Source of the DNA: Maricaulis alexandrii
GTDB lineage: Bacteria > Pseudomonadota > Alphaproteobacteria > Caulobacterales > Maricaulaceae
NCBI RefSeq assembly: GCF_005871165.1
Contig: NZ_SWKP01000006.1
Coordinates: forward strand, 124,001-188,000
Length of the DNA stretch: 64,000 nucleotides
Reading direction: 5' to 3'
Shown here: one piece after another, positions 52,909 to 62,338 of the stretch
How positions within the stretch are numbered: the first letter of the stretch is position 1
Layout: each line of letters opens with the position of its first letter
Notes under the pieces: generated by a model
Told to the model about the DNA's origin: nothing
The model's database searches: none
What the model saw: the letters and a program-made list of their open reading frames with translations, nothing else
Translations under genes and position numbers: made by a program

Positions 52909-54534
52909 ATGTCCAATACAGAGGTCCGCGACGGCGGGCTCGAGGGTCTGGGTATCAAGGCCGGTCAGGTGAATCTGAACTGGAATGAAGCCCGTCTTTA
53001 TGAAGAAGCCGTCCGGCGTGGCGAAGGCGAGGTTGCGGAAGGCGGCCCGCTCGTCGTGAAGACCGGCGCCCATACGGGCCGGTCCGCCAAGGACAAGTTC
53101 ACGGTCCGCGATGCGGAGACCGAGGACCAAGTCTGGTGGGACAGCAATGCCGCCATCACACCGGAGAATTTCGAAGCCCTGTGGCAGGATTTCCAGGCCC
53201 ACATGGAAGGCAAGGAAGTCTTCGTCCAGCAATTGTTCGGCGGTGCCGATCTCGATCATCGCCTGCCCGTGCGCGTGGTCAATGAACTGGCCTGGCACTC
53301 GCTCTTCATCCGGCACCTGCTTCGCGTGCCGGAGGCTGACGAATATGCCGGTTTCGACGCCAAATTCACGATCATCAACCTGCCGAGCTTCAAGGCCGAT
53401 CCAGCCCGTCATGGCTGCCGGTCGGAGACGGTGATCGCGGTCGACTTCAATCGCCGCATGGTGCTGATCGGTGGTACATCCTATGCCGGCGAGACCAAGA
53501 AGTCGGTCTTCACCATCCTCAATTATCTGCTGCCCAAGAAGAAGATCATGCCGATGCACTGCTCGGTGAATGTCGGCGACAGGGATGACGCCGCGATCTT
53601 CTTCGGCCTGTCGGGAACCGGAAAGACCACCCTCTCCGCCGACGCCTCCCGCACCCTGGTGGGCGATGACGAGCATGGCTGGTCGGAGAACGGACTCTTC
53701 AATTTCGAGGGCGGTTGCTACGCCAAGATGATCCGCCTGTCGGCCGAGGCCGAGCCGGAAATCTTCGCGACCACCAAGATGTGGGGCACGGTGCTGGAAA
53801 ACGTGGTCATGGACCCGGTCTCCCGCCAGCTCGACCTCGATGACGGATCCCTGGCCGAGAATAGCCGCGGCGCCTATCCGATGAGCGCCATTCCGAACGC
53901 GTCGGAGACCGGACGCTGTGGCCAGCCGAAAAACCTGGTCATGCTGACCTGCGACGCGTTCGGTGTCATGCCGCCGATCGCCAAGCTGACCCCGGCGCAG
54001 GCCATGTACCATTTCCTGTCCGGCTATACCGCCAAGGTGGCCGGCACGGAAAAGGGCGTGACCGAGCCGTCGGCGACCTTCTCGACCTGTTTCGGGGCGC
54101 CCTTCATGCCGCGTCACCCCAGCGAGTACGGCAATCTGCTGCGCGAGCTGATCGCCGAACATGATGTGGATTGCTGGCTGGTCTCCACCGGCTGGACGGG
54201 CGGCGCCTATGGGGCCGGCCAGCGCATGCCGATCAAGGCCACGCGCGGCCTGCTCAATGCGGCCCTGGACGGATCGCTGAATGCGGCCCAGTTCCGCGAA
54301 GACCCCAATTTCGGCTTCATGGTGCCGGTCTCCGTGCCGGGCGTGGATGACAGCATCCTCGACCCGCGTTCCACCTGGTCGGACCCCGCAGCCTATGACG
54401 CCCAGGCCGCCAAGCTGGTCGCCATGTTCGTCGAAAATTTCAAAACCTTCGACGCCCATGTCAGCCCGGAAGTCCGGGCCGCCGCGCCGAAACTGCGCGA
54501 ACGCGCCAAGACGCTGGAAACAGCCGCAGAATAG
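52909..54534 (+). CDS. pckA: Phosphoenolpyruvate carboxykinase (ATP)
   Basis: 541 residues. PckA converts oxaloacetate and ATP to PEP, the entry to gluconeogenesis. Key segments: [10 protein letters not shown] near the N-terminus, [21 protein letters not shown] with the catalytic Lys, MHCSVNVG, the P-loop [15 protein letters not shown], and [22 protein letters not shown] with the metal-binding Asp pair. [15 protein letters not shown] completes the active site. With methylmalonyl-CoA mutase at 32-36 kb it can route propionyl-CoA carbon to sugars. The 224 bases upstream contain no other gene; a TTGACT at 52781 has no well-spaced -10 partner. Confidence 0.97.
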   Translation: MSNTEVRDGGLEGLGIKAGQVNLNWNEARLYEEAVRRGEGEVAEGGPLVVKTGAHTGRSAKDKFTVRDAETEDQVWWDSNAAITPENFEALWQDFQAHMEGKEVFVQQLFGGADLDHRLPVRVVNELAWHSLFIRHLLRVPEADEYAGFDAKFTIINLPSFKADPARHGCRSETVIAVDFNRRMVLIGGTSYAGETKKSVFTILNYLLPKKKIMPMHCSVNVGDRDDAAIFFGLSGTGKTTLSADASRTLVGDDEHGWSENGLFNFEGGCYAKMIRLSAEAEPEIFATTKMWGTVLENVVMDPVSRQLDLDDGSLAENSRGAYPMSAIPNASETGRCGQPKNLVMLTCDAFGVMPPIAKLTPAQAMYHFLSGYTAKVAGTEKGVTEPSATFSTCFGAPFMPRHPSEYGNLLRELIAEHDVDCWLVSTGWTGGAYGAGQRMPIKATRGLLNAALDGSLNAAQFREDPNFGFMVPVSVPGVDDSILDPRSTWSDPAAYDAQAAKLVAMFVENFKTFDAHVSPEVRAAAPKLRERAKTLETAAE

Positions 54535-54560
54535 CGTTTCCACAGAGCGCGACAGGAACA

Positions 54561-54587
54561 GCCCCGGCCGATCGGCCGGGGCTTTTT
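54561..54587 (+). terminator. Rho-independent terminator after pckA
   Basis: GCCCCGGCCGATCGGCCGGGGC is a near-perfect palindrome (stem GCCCCGGCCG/CGGCCGGGGC) followed by TTTTT, 26 bases after the stop codon. Confidence 0.9.
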
Positions 54588-54769
54588 CATGCCCGGAAAC
54601 CGGTGAGGCAAGATTTTTCTGTTAGGAATATCTTGAGAGAAAATATTGCACGAATGACAGCTGAAACCGGGTTGTCACAAAAAAACTGTTTGACCCAGGC
54701 TCTCAAATGCGCCTTTCTTGGCACGAATTCGCAAACGCAGCACAACGCCGCGTCATGGAAACGACCGAC

Positions 54770-54919
54770 ATGCAACGCCAGTTGATGATCCTCGACAGCC
54801 TCACGACCCAGACCGCCACCGGTCTGTCCGGTCTCGGCTGCGCGATCGATGGCGGCCTCGGTACCATTACCATGATTACCACGACCTCCTGGACACGGGG
54901 GGCGGCCGGCGTGCGCTAG
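54770..54919 (+). CDS. thrL: Threonine operon leader peptide
   Basis: 49 codons from the ATG at 54770; in-frame ATGs at 54707, 54755 and 54785 are alternatives, so the true length is uncertain. The C-terminal part reads TITMITTTSWT (54863-54895): six Thr and two Ile codons in eleven, then stop TAG. This is what an attenuator leader for the thr operon should look like, compare the Thr/Ile-rich leader of E. coli thrABC. A terminator hairpin and competing hairpins follow, and thrA starts 114 bases later. Translation of this peptide is inferred, not shown. Confidence 0.8.
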   Translation: MQRQLMILDSLTTQTATGLSGLGCAIDGGLGTITMITTTSWTRGAAGVR

Positions 54920-54980
54920 CGGTTAATCAAGAACCGCAACACACCGAACCCGCTCCCCGGCCCCGGGAAGCGGGTTTTTT
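54918..54980 (+). promoter_or_regulatory. Attenuator of the thrABC operon
   Basis: Terminator: AACCCGCT (54947-54954) pairs with AGCGGGTT (54969-54976), inner CCCGG/CCGGG, followed by a run of T to 54980. Alternative: AGCGGTT (54918-54924), which overlaps the leader stop codon, can pair either with AACCGC (54932-54937) or, with one bulge, with the terminator's own 5' arm. A ribosome waiting at Thr codons leaves AGCGGTT free to form the antiterminator; one reaching the stop codon covers it and lets the terminator form. Mechanism is inference from the pairings. Confidence 0.75.
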
Positions 54981-55032
54981 CATGCCCGATTTTCAGACTT
55001 CACCTTCACCGACAGACCCAAGGACCCAGATC

Positions 55033-56817
55033 ATGCCCCTCGACCTCGATGCCCGAAAACCGCTGAAGCTTTGTGTGCTCAAATTCGGCAGTTCCGTTCT
55101 CCAGAAGCCGGATGACTATGCCCGCGCTGCCCACGAGATCTACCGCCATACGCGCAATGGCGAGAAAGTTGTCGCGGTGGTCTCCGCACTCGAGGGAGAA
55201 ACCGATTCCCTGTTCGCTGTCGGTGGCGATGTCGGGGAAGGATGTTCCGACGCCCTGCTCGCCCGCCTCGTGCGCTGCGGCGAGCTGAAGTCTGCAGCCC
55301 TGATGGGTCTGGCGCTGCAGCGCTCCGGCGTTCCGTCTGCCGTTCTGGATCCGCACGAGATGGATTTGCAGGCTGAAGGTGAAGCCCTGGACGCCAATCT
55401 GACCGGGCTGGATGCCGACCGGGTTCTCGCCCATTTCGAAAGCGCCGATGTCATCGTGGCACCCGGTTTCTTCGGTGAGGGCGTCGAGGGGCCCGTCACC
55501 CTGGGCCGCGGTGGGACCGACCTGACGGCGGTGGAGTTCTCGCACTGGCTGGGCGCCGACCGCGTCCGCCTGATCAAGGATGTCGACGGGGTCTATACGG
55601 ATGACCCGGCCAAGAACCCGGAGGCCGTCCGTCTCGACCAGCTGGACTATGATGAAGCGGCCAAGGTGAGCCGCGGCCTGGTACAGGAAAAGGCCATCTT
55701 CCGCGCCAAGCAGAACAATGTCGTGATCGAAGTCGCGGCCCTGGGCAGCCCGTTCGCCACGCGCATCGCCGCCGTGGAGAAACAGGCCGGCCCGGTGGAA
55801 ACGCCCAAGCGCCTGCGCGTCGCCGTCCTCGGCCACGGCGCTGTCGGTGCCGGTGTCTGCTCCCACTTGCTCGCCCATCCCGGCCGGTTCGAACTGGGCC
55901 CGGTCCTCGTGCGCGATCCGGACCAGCACGCCGCCAACGCCCCTGAGCTTCGCTTCACCAGTGATCCGGCCGAGGCCCTGGAGGGCAATCCGGACATCGT
56001 GGTTGAAGCCATGGGCGGCACGGACATCGCCCGCTCGCTGAGCCAGACCGTGCTGCGCGAGGGCCATCATCTCGTCTCCGCCAACAAGGCCGTCGTGGCC
56101 CTGGACCTGGAACGCCTGCACGATCTCGCCCGCCAGCATGGGCGGGAGCTGAAATACTCGGCCGCTGTCGGCGGCGGTGTGCCGGTGCTCGAACTGATCG
56201 ACCTGCTCGGCGCCCAGGGCTCCATCCTGTCCGTCGAGGGCGTGATGAACGGGACGTGCAATTTCATCTTCGGCCAAATGCAGAAAGGGGTCCGCCTCGC
56301 CGAAGCCGTCTCCGAGGCCCAGCGCCTGGGCTTTGCCGAGGCCGATCCGAGCACGGATCTGGACGGTCTCGACGCGGCCGACAAACTCTCCATCATCATC
56401 CGTCACGCCTTCGGCGTAACCCTGGCGCCCGACCAGATCGCCTGCGAGAGCCTGAATGATCTGAGCGCCCAGCGGATCAAGGCGGTTCAGGAACAGGGCC
56501 TGGTGTTCAAACAGGTGGCCCGTTGTGAAGTCACGGCCGACGGCCGGGTCGAGGCCCGGGTCGATATCGAGGCCCTGCCGCCGGAACATCCGTTTGCGGG
56601 CCTGGTGAATGAAGGCAATGGCTTTCTCATCCGCATGCCCCAGCGGACGGTCTCCGTGCAAGGCAAGGGCGCCGGACGCTGGCCCACTGCCGAAGCCGTG
56701 TTTGCCGACATCATGGACATCCAGCGCGCCTATCTGTCCGGGGATCTGCACGCGTCTCCCTTGCAGGAAACCCCGCTGAGCCGTATTCCGCGAATGTCGT
56801 CGGGACAGGTCGCATGA
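55033..56817 (+). CDS. thrA: Bifunctional aspartate kinase-homoserine dehydrogenase (compact, ACT-less)
   Basis: 594 residues from the ATG at 55033, which has AAGGA upstream; an in-frame ATG at 54982 sits at the attenuator and is less likely. The aspartokinase part (about 10-250) has KFGSS at 17-21 (usual KFGGTS), GRGGTDLTA at 158-166 and DVDGVYTDDP at 183-192. The homoserine dehydrogenase part starts at 261 with VAVLGHGAVGAG, then SANKAVVA (349-356), GVMNGTCNFI (403-412) and ADPSTDLDGLDAADKL. E. coli ThrA is about 820 residues with two ACT domains between the halves; here the halves are joined directly and no ACT domain follows. First gene of thrABC; overlaps thrB by 4 bases. Confidence 0.9.
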   Translation: MPLDLDARKPLKLCVLKFGSSVLQKPDDYARAAHEIYRHTRNGEKVVAVVSALEGETDSLFAVGGDVGEGCSDALLARLVRCGELKSAALMGLALQRSGVPSAVLDPHEMDLQAEGEALDANLTGLDADRVLAHFESADVIVAPGFFGEGVEGPVTLGRGGTDLTAVEFSHWLGADRVRLIKDVDGVYTDDPAKNPEAVRLDQLDYDEAAKVSRGLVQEKAIFRAKQNNVVIEVAALGSPFATRIAAVEKQAGPVETPKRLRVAVLGHGAVGAGVCSHLLAHPGRFELGPVLVRDPDQHAANAPELRFTSDPAEALEGNPDIVVEAMGGTDIARSLSQTVLREGHHLVSANKAVVALDLERLHDLARQHGRELKYSAAVGGGVPVLELIDLLGAQGSILSVEGVMNGTCNFIFGQMQKGVRLAEAVSEAQRLGFAEADPSTDLDGLDAADKLSIIIRHAFGVTLAPDQIACESLNDLSAQRIKAVQEQGLVFKQVARCEVTADGRVEARVDIEALPPEHPFAGLVNEGNGFLIRMPQRTVSVQGKGAGRWPTAEAVFADIMDIQRAYLSGDLHASPLQETPLSRIPRMSSGQVA

Positions 56818-57767
56818 AAGCCAAGCTCAATACCGCACGTGCCAGCGCACCGGCCAGTGTCGGCAATGTCGGCGTCGGATTCGATGTGCTCGGGCTCGCC
56901 TTCGATGCCGCCCGGGACACGGTCTCGGTCACGGTCGAGGCCCAGCGCGGTGTCCGCCTGGGTCAGGTGAGCGGCCTGGTCGACAGCCTGCCCGCCGCAA
57001 CCGACCGCAATTGCGCCCTTGCCGCGGCGGCCGCCGTGCTCGATGCCGCCAAGGCCGATTTCGGCCTGCGGGTCGATGTGCACAAGGGCGTGCCGCTGAG
57101 TGCCGGCATGGGCGGGTCCGCGGCGTCTGCCGTGGCCGCCGCCGGTGCCGCCAATGCGGTACTCGCCGAAGCCTTCTCGCCGGAGGCCCTGCTGCCTCTG
57201 GCCATGGAAGGCGAGAAAGTTTCCGCCGATCCGCCCCCCTGGGACAATGTCATGGCCGCCCTGCATGGCGGGCTCGTCCTGGCGGCACGGCTGGACCCTC
57301 CGCTTATCCGCAGGCTGCCCCTTCCCTCCGGGGTGGCCTGCATCCTTTTTCATCCCAAGCGGAAGATCGAAACCCAACAGGCCCGTGACCTGCTCGCCCC
57401 TGATGTGGCGCGCGGTACGGCGCTGGAGCATTCTCGCAACATGGCCGCCTTCGTGGCCGGCTGTGTCACCAATGATCTCGACCTCGTCGCCAGCGGTTTG
57501 AAGGACATCTTCATCGAGCCCCAGCGCCTGCCCCTGCTTCCGGAACTCGGTGATGTCCAGGCGGCCGCCCTGGAGGCGGGCGCACTCGGCTGTTCCTTCT
57601 CCGGATCGGGACCCTCCGTCTTTGCCTGGGCGCGCACCGAGGATCGGGACCGCGTGGAAAGCGCGATGGCCGCGGCCTTTGCCCTGGCCGATTGCGAAGC
57701 CAAGGCCTATGCCGCGCCGCTGGATTCGTCCGGCTTGCGGATCGAACTGCTCGAACAGGTGGGCTGA
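56814..57767 (+). CDS. thrB: Homoserine kinase (GHMP family)
   Basis: 317 residues. ThrB phosphorylates homoserine. ASAPASVGNVGVGFDVLGLAFD is the GHMP N-terminal motif, GVPLSAGMGGSAASAVAAAGA the ATP-binding PxxxGLGSS-like loop (here SAGMGGSAAS), and GCSFSGSGPSVFAWA the C-terminal GHMP motif. Most alphaproteobacteria instead use an aminoglycoside-phosphotransferase-like ThrB, so the GHMP type inside a thrABC operon is notable for this lineage. It starts within a 4-base overlap (ATGA) with thrA and ends 2 bases before thrC. Confidence 0.95.
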   Translation: MKAKLNTARASAPASVGNVGVGFDVLGLAFDAARDTVSVTVEAQRGVRLGQVSGLVDSLPAATDRNCALAAAAAVLDAAKADFGLRVDVHKGVPLSAGMGGSAASAVAAAGAANAVLAEAFSPEALLPLAMEGEKVSADPPPWDNVMAALHGGLVLAARLDPPLIRRLPLPSGVACILFHPKRKIETQQARDLLAPDVARGTALEHSRNMAAFVAGCVTNDLDLVASGLKDIFIEPQRLPLLPELGDVQAAALEAGALGCSFSGSGPSVFAWARTEDRDRVESAMAAAFALADCEAKAYAAPLDSSGLRIELLEQVG

Positions 57768-57769
57768 GC

Positions 57770-59068
57770 ATGCTGTACCAATCTACGCGGGGCCAGGCGC
57801 CCAAGGTGACCGCCGACGCAGCGCTGAAGGCCGGCGCCGCGCCCGATGGCGGCCTCTACCTGCCCGAAGCCCTGCCTGGGCTAAATCTCGCAGCGCTTGA
57901 GGCCACGACAGGCCTGGGCGATCTGGGCTGCATCATGCTGGCTCCCTTCTTTGCGGACTCCCCGCTGGACGGGCAGGCCCCGGCGATCTGCGCCGATGCG
58001 TTCAACTTCCCCGCCCCGCTGGTGCAGCCGGATCCGGATCAACACGACCTGCAAGTGCTGGAGCTGTTTCACGGCCCGACCGGCGCTTTCAAGGATTTCG
58101 GCGCGCGCTTCCTGTTCCGCTGTTTCTCGGCCCTGGGCCAGGGTGCGGAAACGCCCATCACGGTCCTGGTCGCGACCTCCGGCGATACCGGCGGGGCCGT
58201 CGGTTGTGCCGCGGAAGGCCTGCCGGGCACCCGCGCGGTCATCCTGTTTCCCAAGAGCCGGATCTCCGCTTTCCAGGAGCATCAATTGTGCTGCTGGGAA
58301 CCGCCGGTGGAAGCCCTGCGCGTGGAAGGTGATTTCGATACCTGCCAAGCCCTGGTGAAGGCCGCTTTCGCGGACAAGGCCCTGAGCGCGGAGCATGCCC
58401 TCACCTCGGCCAATTCCATCAGCATCGGCCGGCTCCTGCCGCAAATGGTCTACTGGGCCCGCGCCGCACTGGATGTGTACGCCCGGACCGGCAAAAAGCC
58501 GGGCCTGGTGATCCCCACCGGCAATCTGGGCAATGCGCTGGCCGCGCTGATGGCGCGGGAGCTGGGCCTGCCGATCGGACCGGTCGTGCTGGCGACCAAT
58601 GCCAATGCCACGCTGGCGGACTGGCACGCCTCCGGCCAGTATGAGGCCCGCCCCTCCATCGCCACGATCGCCAATGCCATGGACGTCGGCGCGCCGAGCA
58701 ATTTTGAACGGTTGGCCGGTCTGGCCGAGGCCCGTATCGATGGCGTGGAGCGGGTGACGGATGAGGCGATCCGCGCCCGGATGAAGCAGGTTTTCGAGAC
58801 GACCGGCTATGTCGCCTGCCCGCACACCGCCACGGCCCTGGAAGCCCATGCCCGTATTCCGGCAGACCAGAAAGCCGAACGCCCCTGGGTGCTCGGTGCC
58901 ACCGCCCATCCGGCCAAGTTCGCCGATGTGGTGGAACCGGTCATCGGCCGGACGGTCGATCTGCCGCCAGCCCTCGCCGACGTTCTGGAGCGGCCGGTGC
59001 GCGTCCGGGATATTCCCGGCTCATCGGACGCGCTGGCCCGGGCTCTGGAGAGCGGTGTTCCGGCCTGA
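57770..59068 (+). CDS. thrC: Threonine synthase
   Basis: 432 residues. ThrC, PLP-dependent, converts O-phosphohomoserine to threonine. Opening MLYQSTRGQAPKVTADAALK, FHGPTGAFKDFGARF with the PLP-binding Lys, TSGDTGGAVG for phosphate binding, ANSISIGRLLPQMVYWARA and IPTGNLGNALAALMARELGLP are all characteristic of the class I (E. coli-like) enzymes. Last gene of thrABC; the next gene is on the opposite strand and starts 2 bases after its stop, with no clear terminator between. Confidence 0.96.
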   Translation: MLYQSTRGQAPKVTADAALKAGAAPDGGLYLPEALPGLNLAALEATTGLGDLGCIMLAPFFADSPLDGQAPAICADAFNFPAPLVQPDPDQHDLQVLELFHGPTGAFKDFGARFLFRCFSALGQGAETPITVLVATSGDTGGAVGCAAEGLPGTRAVILFPKSRISAFQEHQLCCWEPPVEALRVEGDFDTCQALVKAAFADKALSAEHALTSANSISIGRLLPQMVYWARAALDVYARTGKKPGLVIPTGNLGNALAALMARELGLPIGPVVLATNANATLADWHASGQYEARPSIATIANAMDVGAPSNFERLAGLAEARIDGVERVTDEAIRARMKQVFETTGYVACPHTATALEAHARIPADQKAERPWVLGATAHPAKFADVVEPVIGRTVDLPPALADVLERPVRVRDIPGSSDALARALESGVPA

Positions 59069-59070
59069 GT

Positions 59071-59418
59071 CTAGCGGGTCACGGTGTAGCGGACACCGCC
59101 ACCGGCCCGGACCTGCATGCGCTGCGTTGCACTGCCCATCCCGACCGTGCCGGCGGCGACATCCCAGCATCCGGCCGAAACGGTGAAGCGATAGGATCGA
59201 CCGGCAGGGATGACCATGCCCCGGGGCAAACGATTGGGCCCGTACCAGGACGCGCTGCAGCGCGACATGGTAACGATTTCGATCGGGCCATTGGCCCGGT
59301 TGATGATCTCGATGACGCCGGTGGGGTCCCCCGGACGCACCAGTGGCCCGACACTCACACACCCTGTCAGGATGATCCCGGCCATTGCGATCACAGCCAG
59401 TTTCACACTCATTTTCAT
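59071..59418 (-). CDS. Small lipoprotein of unknown function
   Basis: 115 residues. The signal ends in ILTGC, a lipobox, giving lipidated Cys20. The mature protein is beta-rich with two further cysteines (MSRCSAS and SAGCWDV). It has no recognised family; GVIEIINRANGPIEIV resembles the opening of periplasmic beta-sandwich proteins that bind or cap other proteins, but this is weak. Converges with thrC and is divergent from the histidine kinase gene with 166 bases between. Confidence 0.7.
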   Translation of the reverse strand: MKMSVKLAVIAMAGIILTGCVSVGPLVRPGDPTGVIEIINRANGPIEIVTMSRCSASWYGPNRLPRGMVIPAGRSYRFTVSAGCWDVAAGTVGMGSATQRMQVRAGGGVRYTVTR

Positions 59419-59584
59419 GAGGCTTCCCCCTCTCCCTGCCCTGGCCCGATTGCCATTGGACTTGGGCGCATACTAGCGCTGTAATACCCGCCCAATATCC
59501 CCCGTTCCGGGGAGCGCAGGGGGAGAAGGGACCGCGTACAAGACCTGTTCAGTGACGCCGTCCCGTCAGGAGTAAACCAGCCTC

Positions 59585-61480
59585 ATGTCCCAGGCCCGAG
59601 CCCATACACCCTGGATGACGCCCAACACGCGTCTGGCCCTGGTCCTGACAATCGGCATGCTGGCAACTGCCCTGGCCAGCTGGGCCGTGATGCGGCCGGC
59701 TGAACCCGGCCAGCCCTACCGATCATTGCTGGAGGTCTCTCCGGTCTACTGGATCCAGATTGTCACCGGCTTCGGTGCGCTGGCGATTTCCGGCTGGGTC
59801 TGGGCTTTGCGCCCGCGCGACACGGCGGCCCGCCTGTTCGCGCTGAGCGGCCTGGCCACATTGTGCTTCACCTATGCGCCCATTCCTTTCCGCTTTGCCC
59901 AAGCGGGAGTCGGCGATGACGTGGCCACAGGCCTGATCACGCTCAACGCCGCAGGGGCGTCAGTCTTCGGCATTGTGATGGTGGCTCTGTTCATCAACTA
60001 TCCGGCCCGCCTGCCCGCCCATCGCAGTCTGACCCTGGCGGCGGTCCTCGTCTTCGGCGGATGGACCCTGTTCGATCTGACCATGGCGTTCAGCACTGGC
60101 TCCTTCAACGGTCTCAATCTGCATCTGATCACCGTGCTGGAAATGCTGTTGATCTGTGTCGCCGTCTCGGCACAGGTCCTGGCAACAGACCGGGATCCCA
60201 AGGCTCGGGCTGTGGCTATCTGGTTCGGCCTGGCGGTTCTGTTCGGCGCCGGTGGCTTCATCACGCTGACCGCCATTCCTGGCGCGCTCAGAAGACCGCC
60301 CATCCTGGAAGCCCAGTATTCCTTTGCCTTCTTCCTCCTGATCTATATCGGGGTGGCCGCCGGCCTGCGCCAGTTCCGCCTGTTCGAACTGGGCGACTGG
60401 GCCTATCGCATTCTGTTTTACGTCGCCGGTGCTGCCCTGCTGCTGGTCCTGGACGGCGCGCTGGTATCCCTGGTTTCGCTGGAGCCGTCCTCCGCTTTCG
60501 GTATCTCCCTTCTGGCCGTCGCCCTGGTCTACCTCCCCTTGCGCGACCTGATCGGGCGCCGGCTCTTGCCCCGGCCGGGACTGAAGGAAGACGAGCTCTT
60601 CCTGTCGGTTGTCGACATCGCGTTTGGCAGGTCGGATCGTGACCGGCATGCCCGTTGGCGGACCCTTCTCGACCGGCTCTTCTCTCCGCTGGAGATCGCG
60701 ACCGGATCCGACGCAAGCGATGAACCCCGGCTGGGTGAGGACGGCGTGGAACTCCATGTACCTGCCCTGGCCGGCCATCCCGGCCTGACCCTGCGCTATC
60801 CTTGGCAGGGTCGCGCCCTGTTCTCACCGCGCCATGTCGACACCGTGCGCCAGTTGATCTCGCTGATGGCCCGCGCAGAGGAAAGCCGGCAGGCCTATGA
60901 TCGCGGCGTCGCCGAGGAGCGCGGCCGGATCGCACGCGACATGCACGACAATATCGGTGCCCAATTGCTGGGCGCGCTGCATTCGGGCGATCGCGACCGC
61001 AAGGATGTCATGATCCGCGAAACCCTCACCGACCTGCGCGATATCATCAACAATGCCTCCAAGCCGGGTCTCGACCTGGACGAAACCTTGGCCGATCTTC
61101 GTATGGAAACCGCCGATCGCCTGGCGGCGGTCGGGATCGCGCTGGATTGGCACAACGCCATCGGCCAAGCCCCCGATTTATCGACTTCGGCCACCCACGC
61201 CCTGCGTTCAATCTTGCGCGAAGCCGTCAGCAATACGATCCGGCATTCCGGCGCCGAAAAACTGGAAGTGCATCTCGACCGGGCCGGCGACAGGGTCAAA
61301 CTGGTGATTGCCGATGATGGCCGCGGATATGACGTCTCCAGACAGGGACGGGGCAATGGCCTGTCCAACATGAAGACCCGAGCCACCGGGCTGGCCGGTG
61401 AACTGACCGTGGACGCCTCCGAGACGGGCACGCGGATAGAATTGGTGTTTGCGCTGAAGTCGCGGGAGATCCCCTCATGA
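59585..61480 (+). CDS. Sensor histidine kinase, NarX/DesK type
   Basis: 631 residues. The N-terminal 330 residues hold eight or so hydrophobic segments, from ALVLTIGMLATALASWAV to GISLLAVALVYLPL, a polytopic membrane sensor. A short cytoplasmic linker leads to the HisKA_3-type dimerisation helix with ERGRIARDMHDNIGAQLL (phospho-accepting His454). The ATPase domain has LREAVSNTIRHSGA (N box), IADDGRGYDV (G1) and GNGLSNMKTRA (G2). It overlaps the response-regulator gene by 4 bases. What the membrane part senses is unknown. Confidence 0.93.
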   Translation: MSQARAHTPWMTPNTRLALVLTIGMLATALASWAVMRPAEPGQPYRSLLEVSPVYWIQIVTGFGALAISGWVWALRPRDTAARLFALSGLATLCFTYAPIPFRFAQAGVGDDVATGLITLNAAGASVFGIVMVALFINYPARLPAHRSLTLAAVLVFGGWTLFDLTMAFSTGSFNGLNLHLITVLEMLLICVAVSAQVLATDRDPKARAVAIWFGLAVLFGAGGFITLTAIPGALRRPPILEAQYSFAFFLLIYIGVAAGLRQFRLFELGDWAYRILFYVAGAALLLVLDGALVSLVSLEPSSAFGISLLAVALVYLPLRDLIGRRLLPRPGLKEDELFLSVVDIAFGRSDRDRHARWRTLLDRLFSPLEIATGSDASDEPRLGEDGVELHVPALAGHPGLTLRYPWQGRALFSPRHVDTVRQLISLMARAEESRQAYDRGVAEERGRIARDMHDNIGAQLLGALHSGDRDRKDVMIRETLTDLRDIINNASKPGLDLDETLADLRMETADRLAAVGIALDWHNAIGQAPDLSTSATHALRSILREAVSNTIRHSGAEKLEVHLDRAGDRVKLVIADDGRGYDVSRQGRGNGLSNMKTRATGLAGELTVDASETGTRIELVFALKSREIPS

Positions 61481-62124
61481 AACGCGTCCTGATCGTCGAA
61501 GACATAGCCCAGACCCGCGAATGGCTCGGTGACATTGTGCAGACCGCCTTTCCCGACAGCCGGATCGAGGAAGCCTCCAGCATGCGCGCCGGACTGGCTG
61601 CCGCGGCGGCCTCCGATTTCGACCTCGCCCTCATCGATCTCGGCCTGCCCGACGGGTCCGGACTGGAAGTCCTGCGCAGCTTGACCCTGGTCTGCCCGGG
61701 CGCGATCCCGATCGTGACCACGGTGATGGGGGATGATGCGCATATCGTTGCGGCCCTTTCGGCCGGCGCGCAGGGCTATCTGCTCAAGGAGAATCCGGCC
61801 GAGCTTCTCACCACGCAATTGCGCCGGCTGGCTGATGGCCTGCCGGCCCTGTCGCCTTCAATTGCCCGACGGATCATGGAACATTTCCGCTTCACCGGCC
61901 CGGCGGCCGACCCGGAGGAGGACCTGACCGGCCGCGAAAGGGAGGTTTTGGCCCTCATCGGACGGGGGCATCGCAATGTCGATGTCGCTCAGGCCCTCGA
62001 TCTCGCCGAAAGCACGGTCGCCAGTCATATTAAATCCATCTATCGCAAGCTCGGAATCTCGTCGCGCGCTGAAGCGTCCTGGCACGCGACCCGAATGGGG
62101 CTTACCTCGAATTCCCGTTCATAA
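61477..62124 (+). CDS. LuxR-type (NarL family) response regulator
   Basis: 215 residues. The receiver domain has VLIVEDI with the acidic pair, the phospho-acceptor Asp54 in LALIDLGLPDGSG, a Thr in PIVTTVMGDD, and the Lys in GYLLKENPAELL. The C-terminal LuxR helix-turn-helix is LTGREREVLALIGRGHRNVDV through LAESTVASHIKSIYRKLGI. Cognate to the preceding kinase. A pilus gene cluster starts 214 bases downstream, so control of that cluster is a reasonable guess. Confidence 0.95.
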   Translation: MKRVLIVEDIAQTREWLGDIVQTAFPDSRIEEASSMRAGLAAAAASDFDLALIDLGLPDGSGLEVLRSLTLVCPGAIPIVTTVMGDDAHIVAALSAGAQGYLLKENPAELLTTQLRRLADGLPALSPSIARRIMEHFRFTGPAADPEEDLTGREREVLALIGRGHRNVDVAQALDLAESTVASHIKSIYRKLGISSRAEASWHATRMGLTSNSRS

Positions 62125-62338
62125 TAAACGGTTTACCTTAATGCGTGTGAACCATGTGAACCGCAGCTGAACAAATCGGGCGCAAAACCGTCCGAACCAT
62201 GGCGGAAATCGGGCCGCAAATTCGCGGTTCGGCCTTTTTCTGCCCTGTTTTTAGCCTGAAACGCCCCCCAATTCAGTAGCGTTGCCGATCCGGATGGATG
62301 GCGGCGCAGAGAGAAACCGAGCCTATTGGGGGCTGCAA

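Noticed and set aside
54603-54785. 60-codon plus-strand ORF upstream of the thr leader
   Set aside because: It lies in AT-rich presumed promoter DNA, is in a different frame from the leader, and has no Thr/Ile run or family features.
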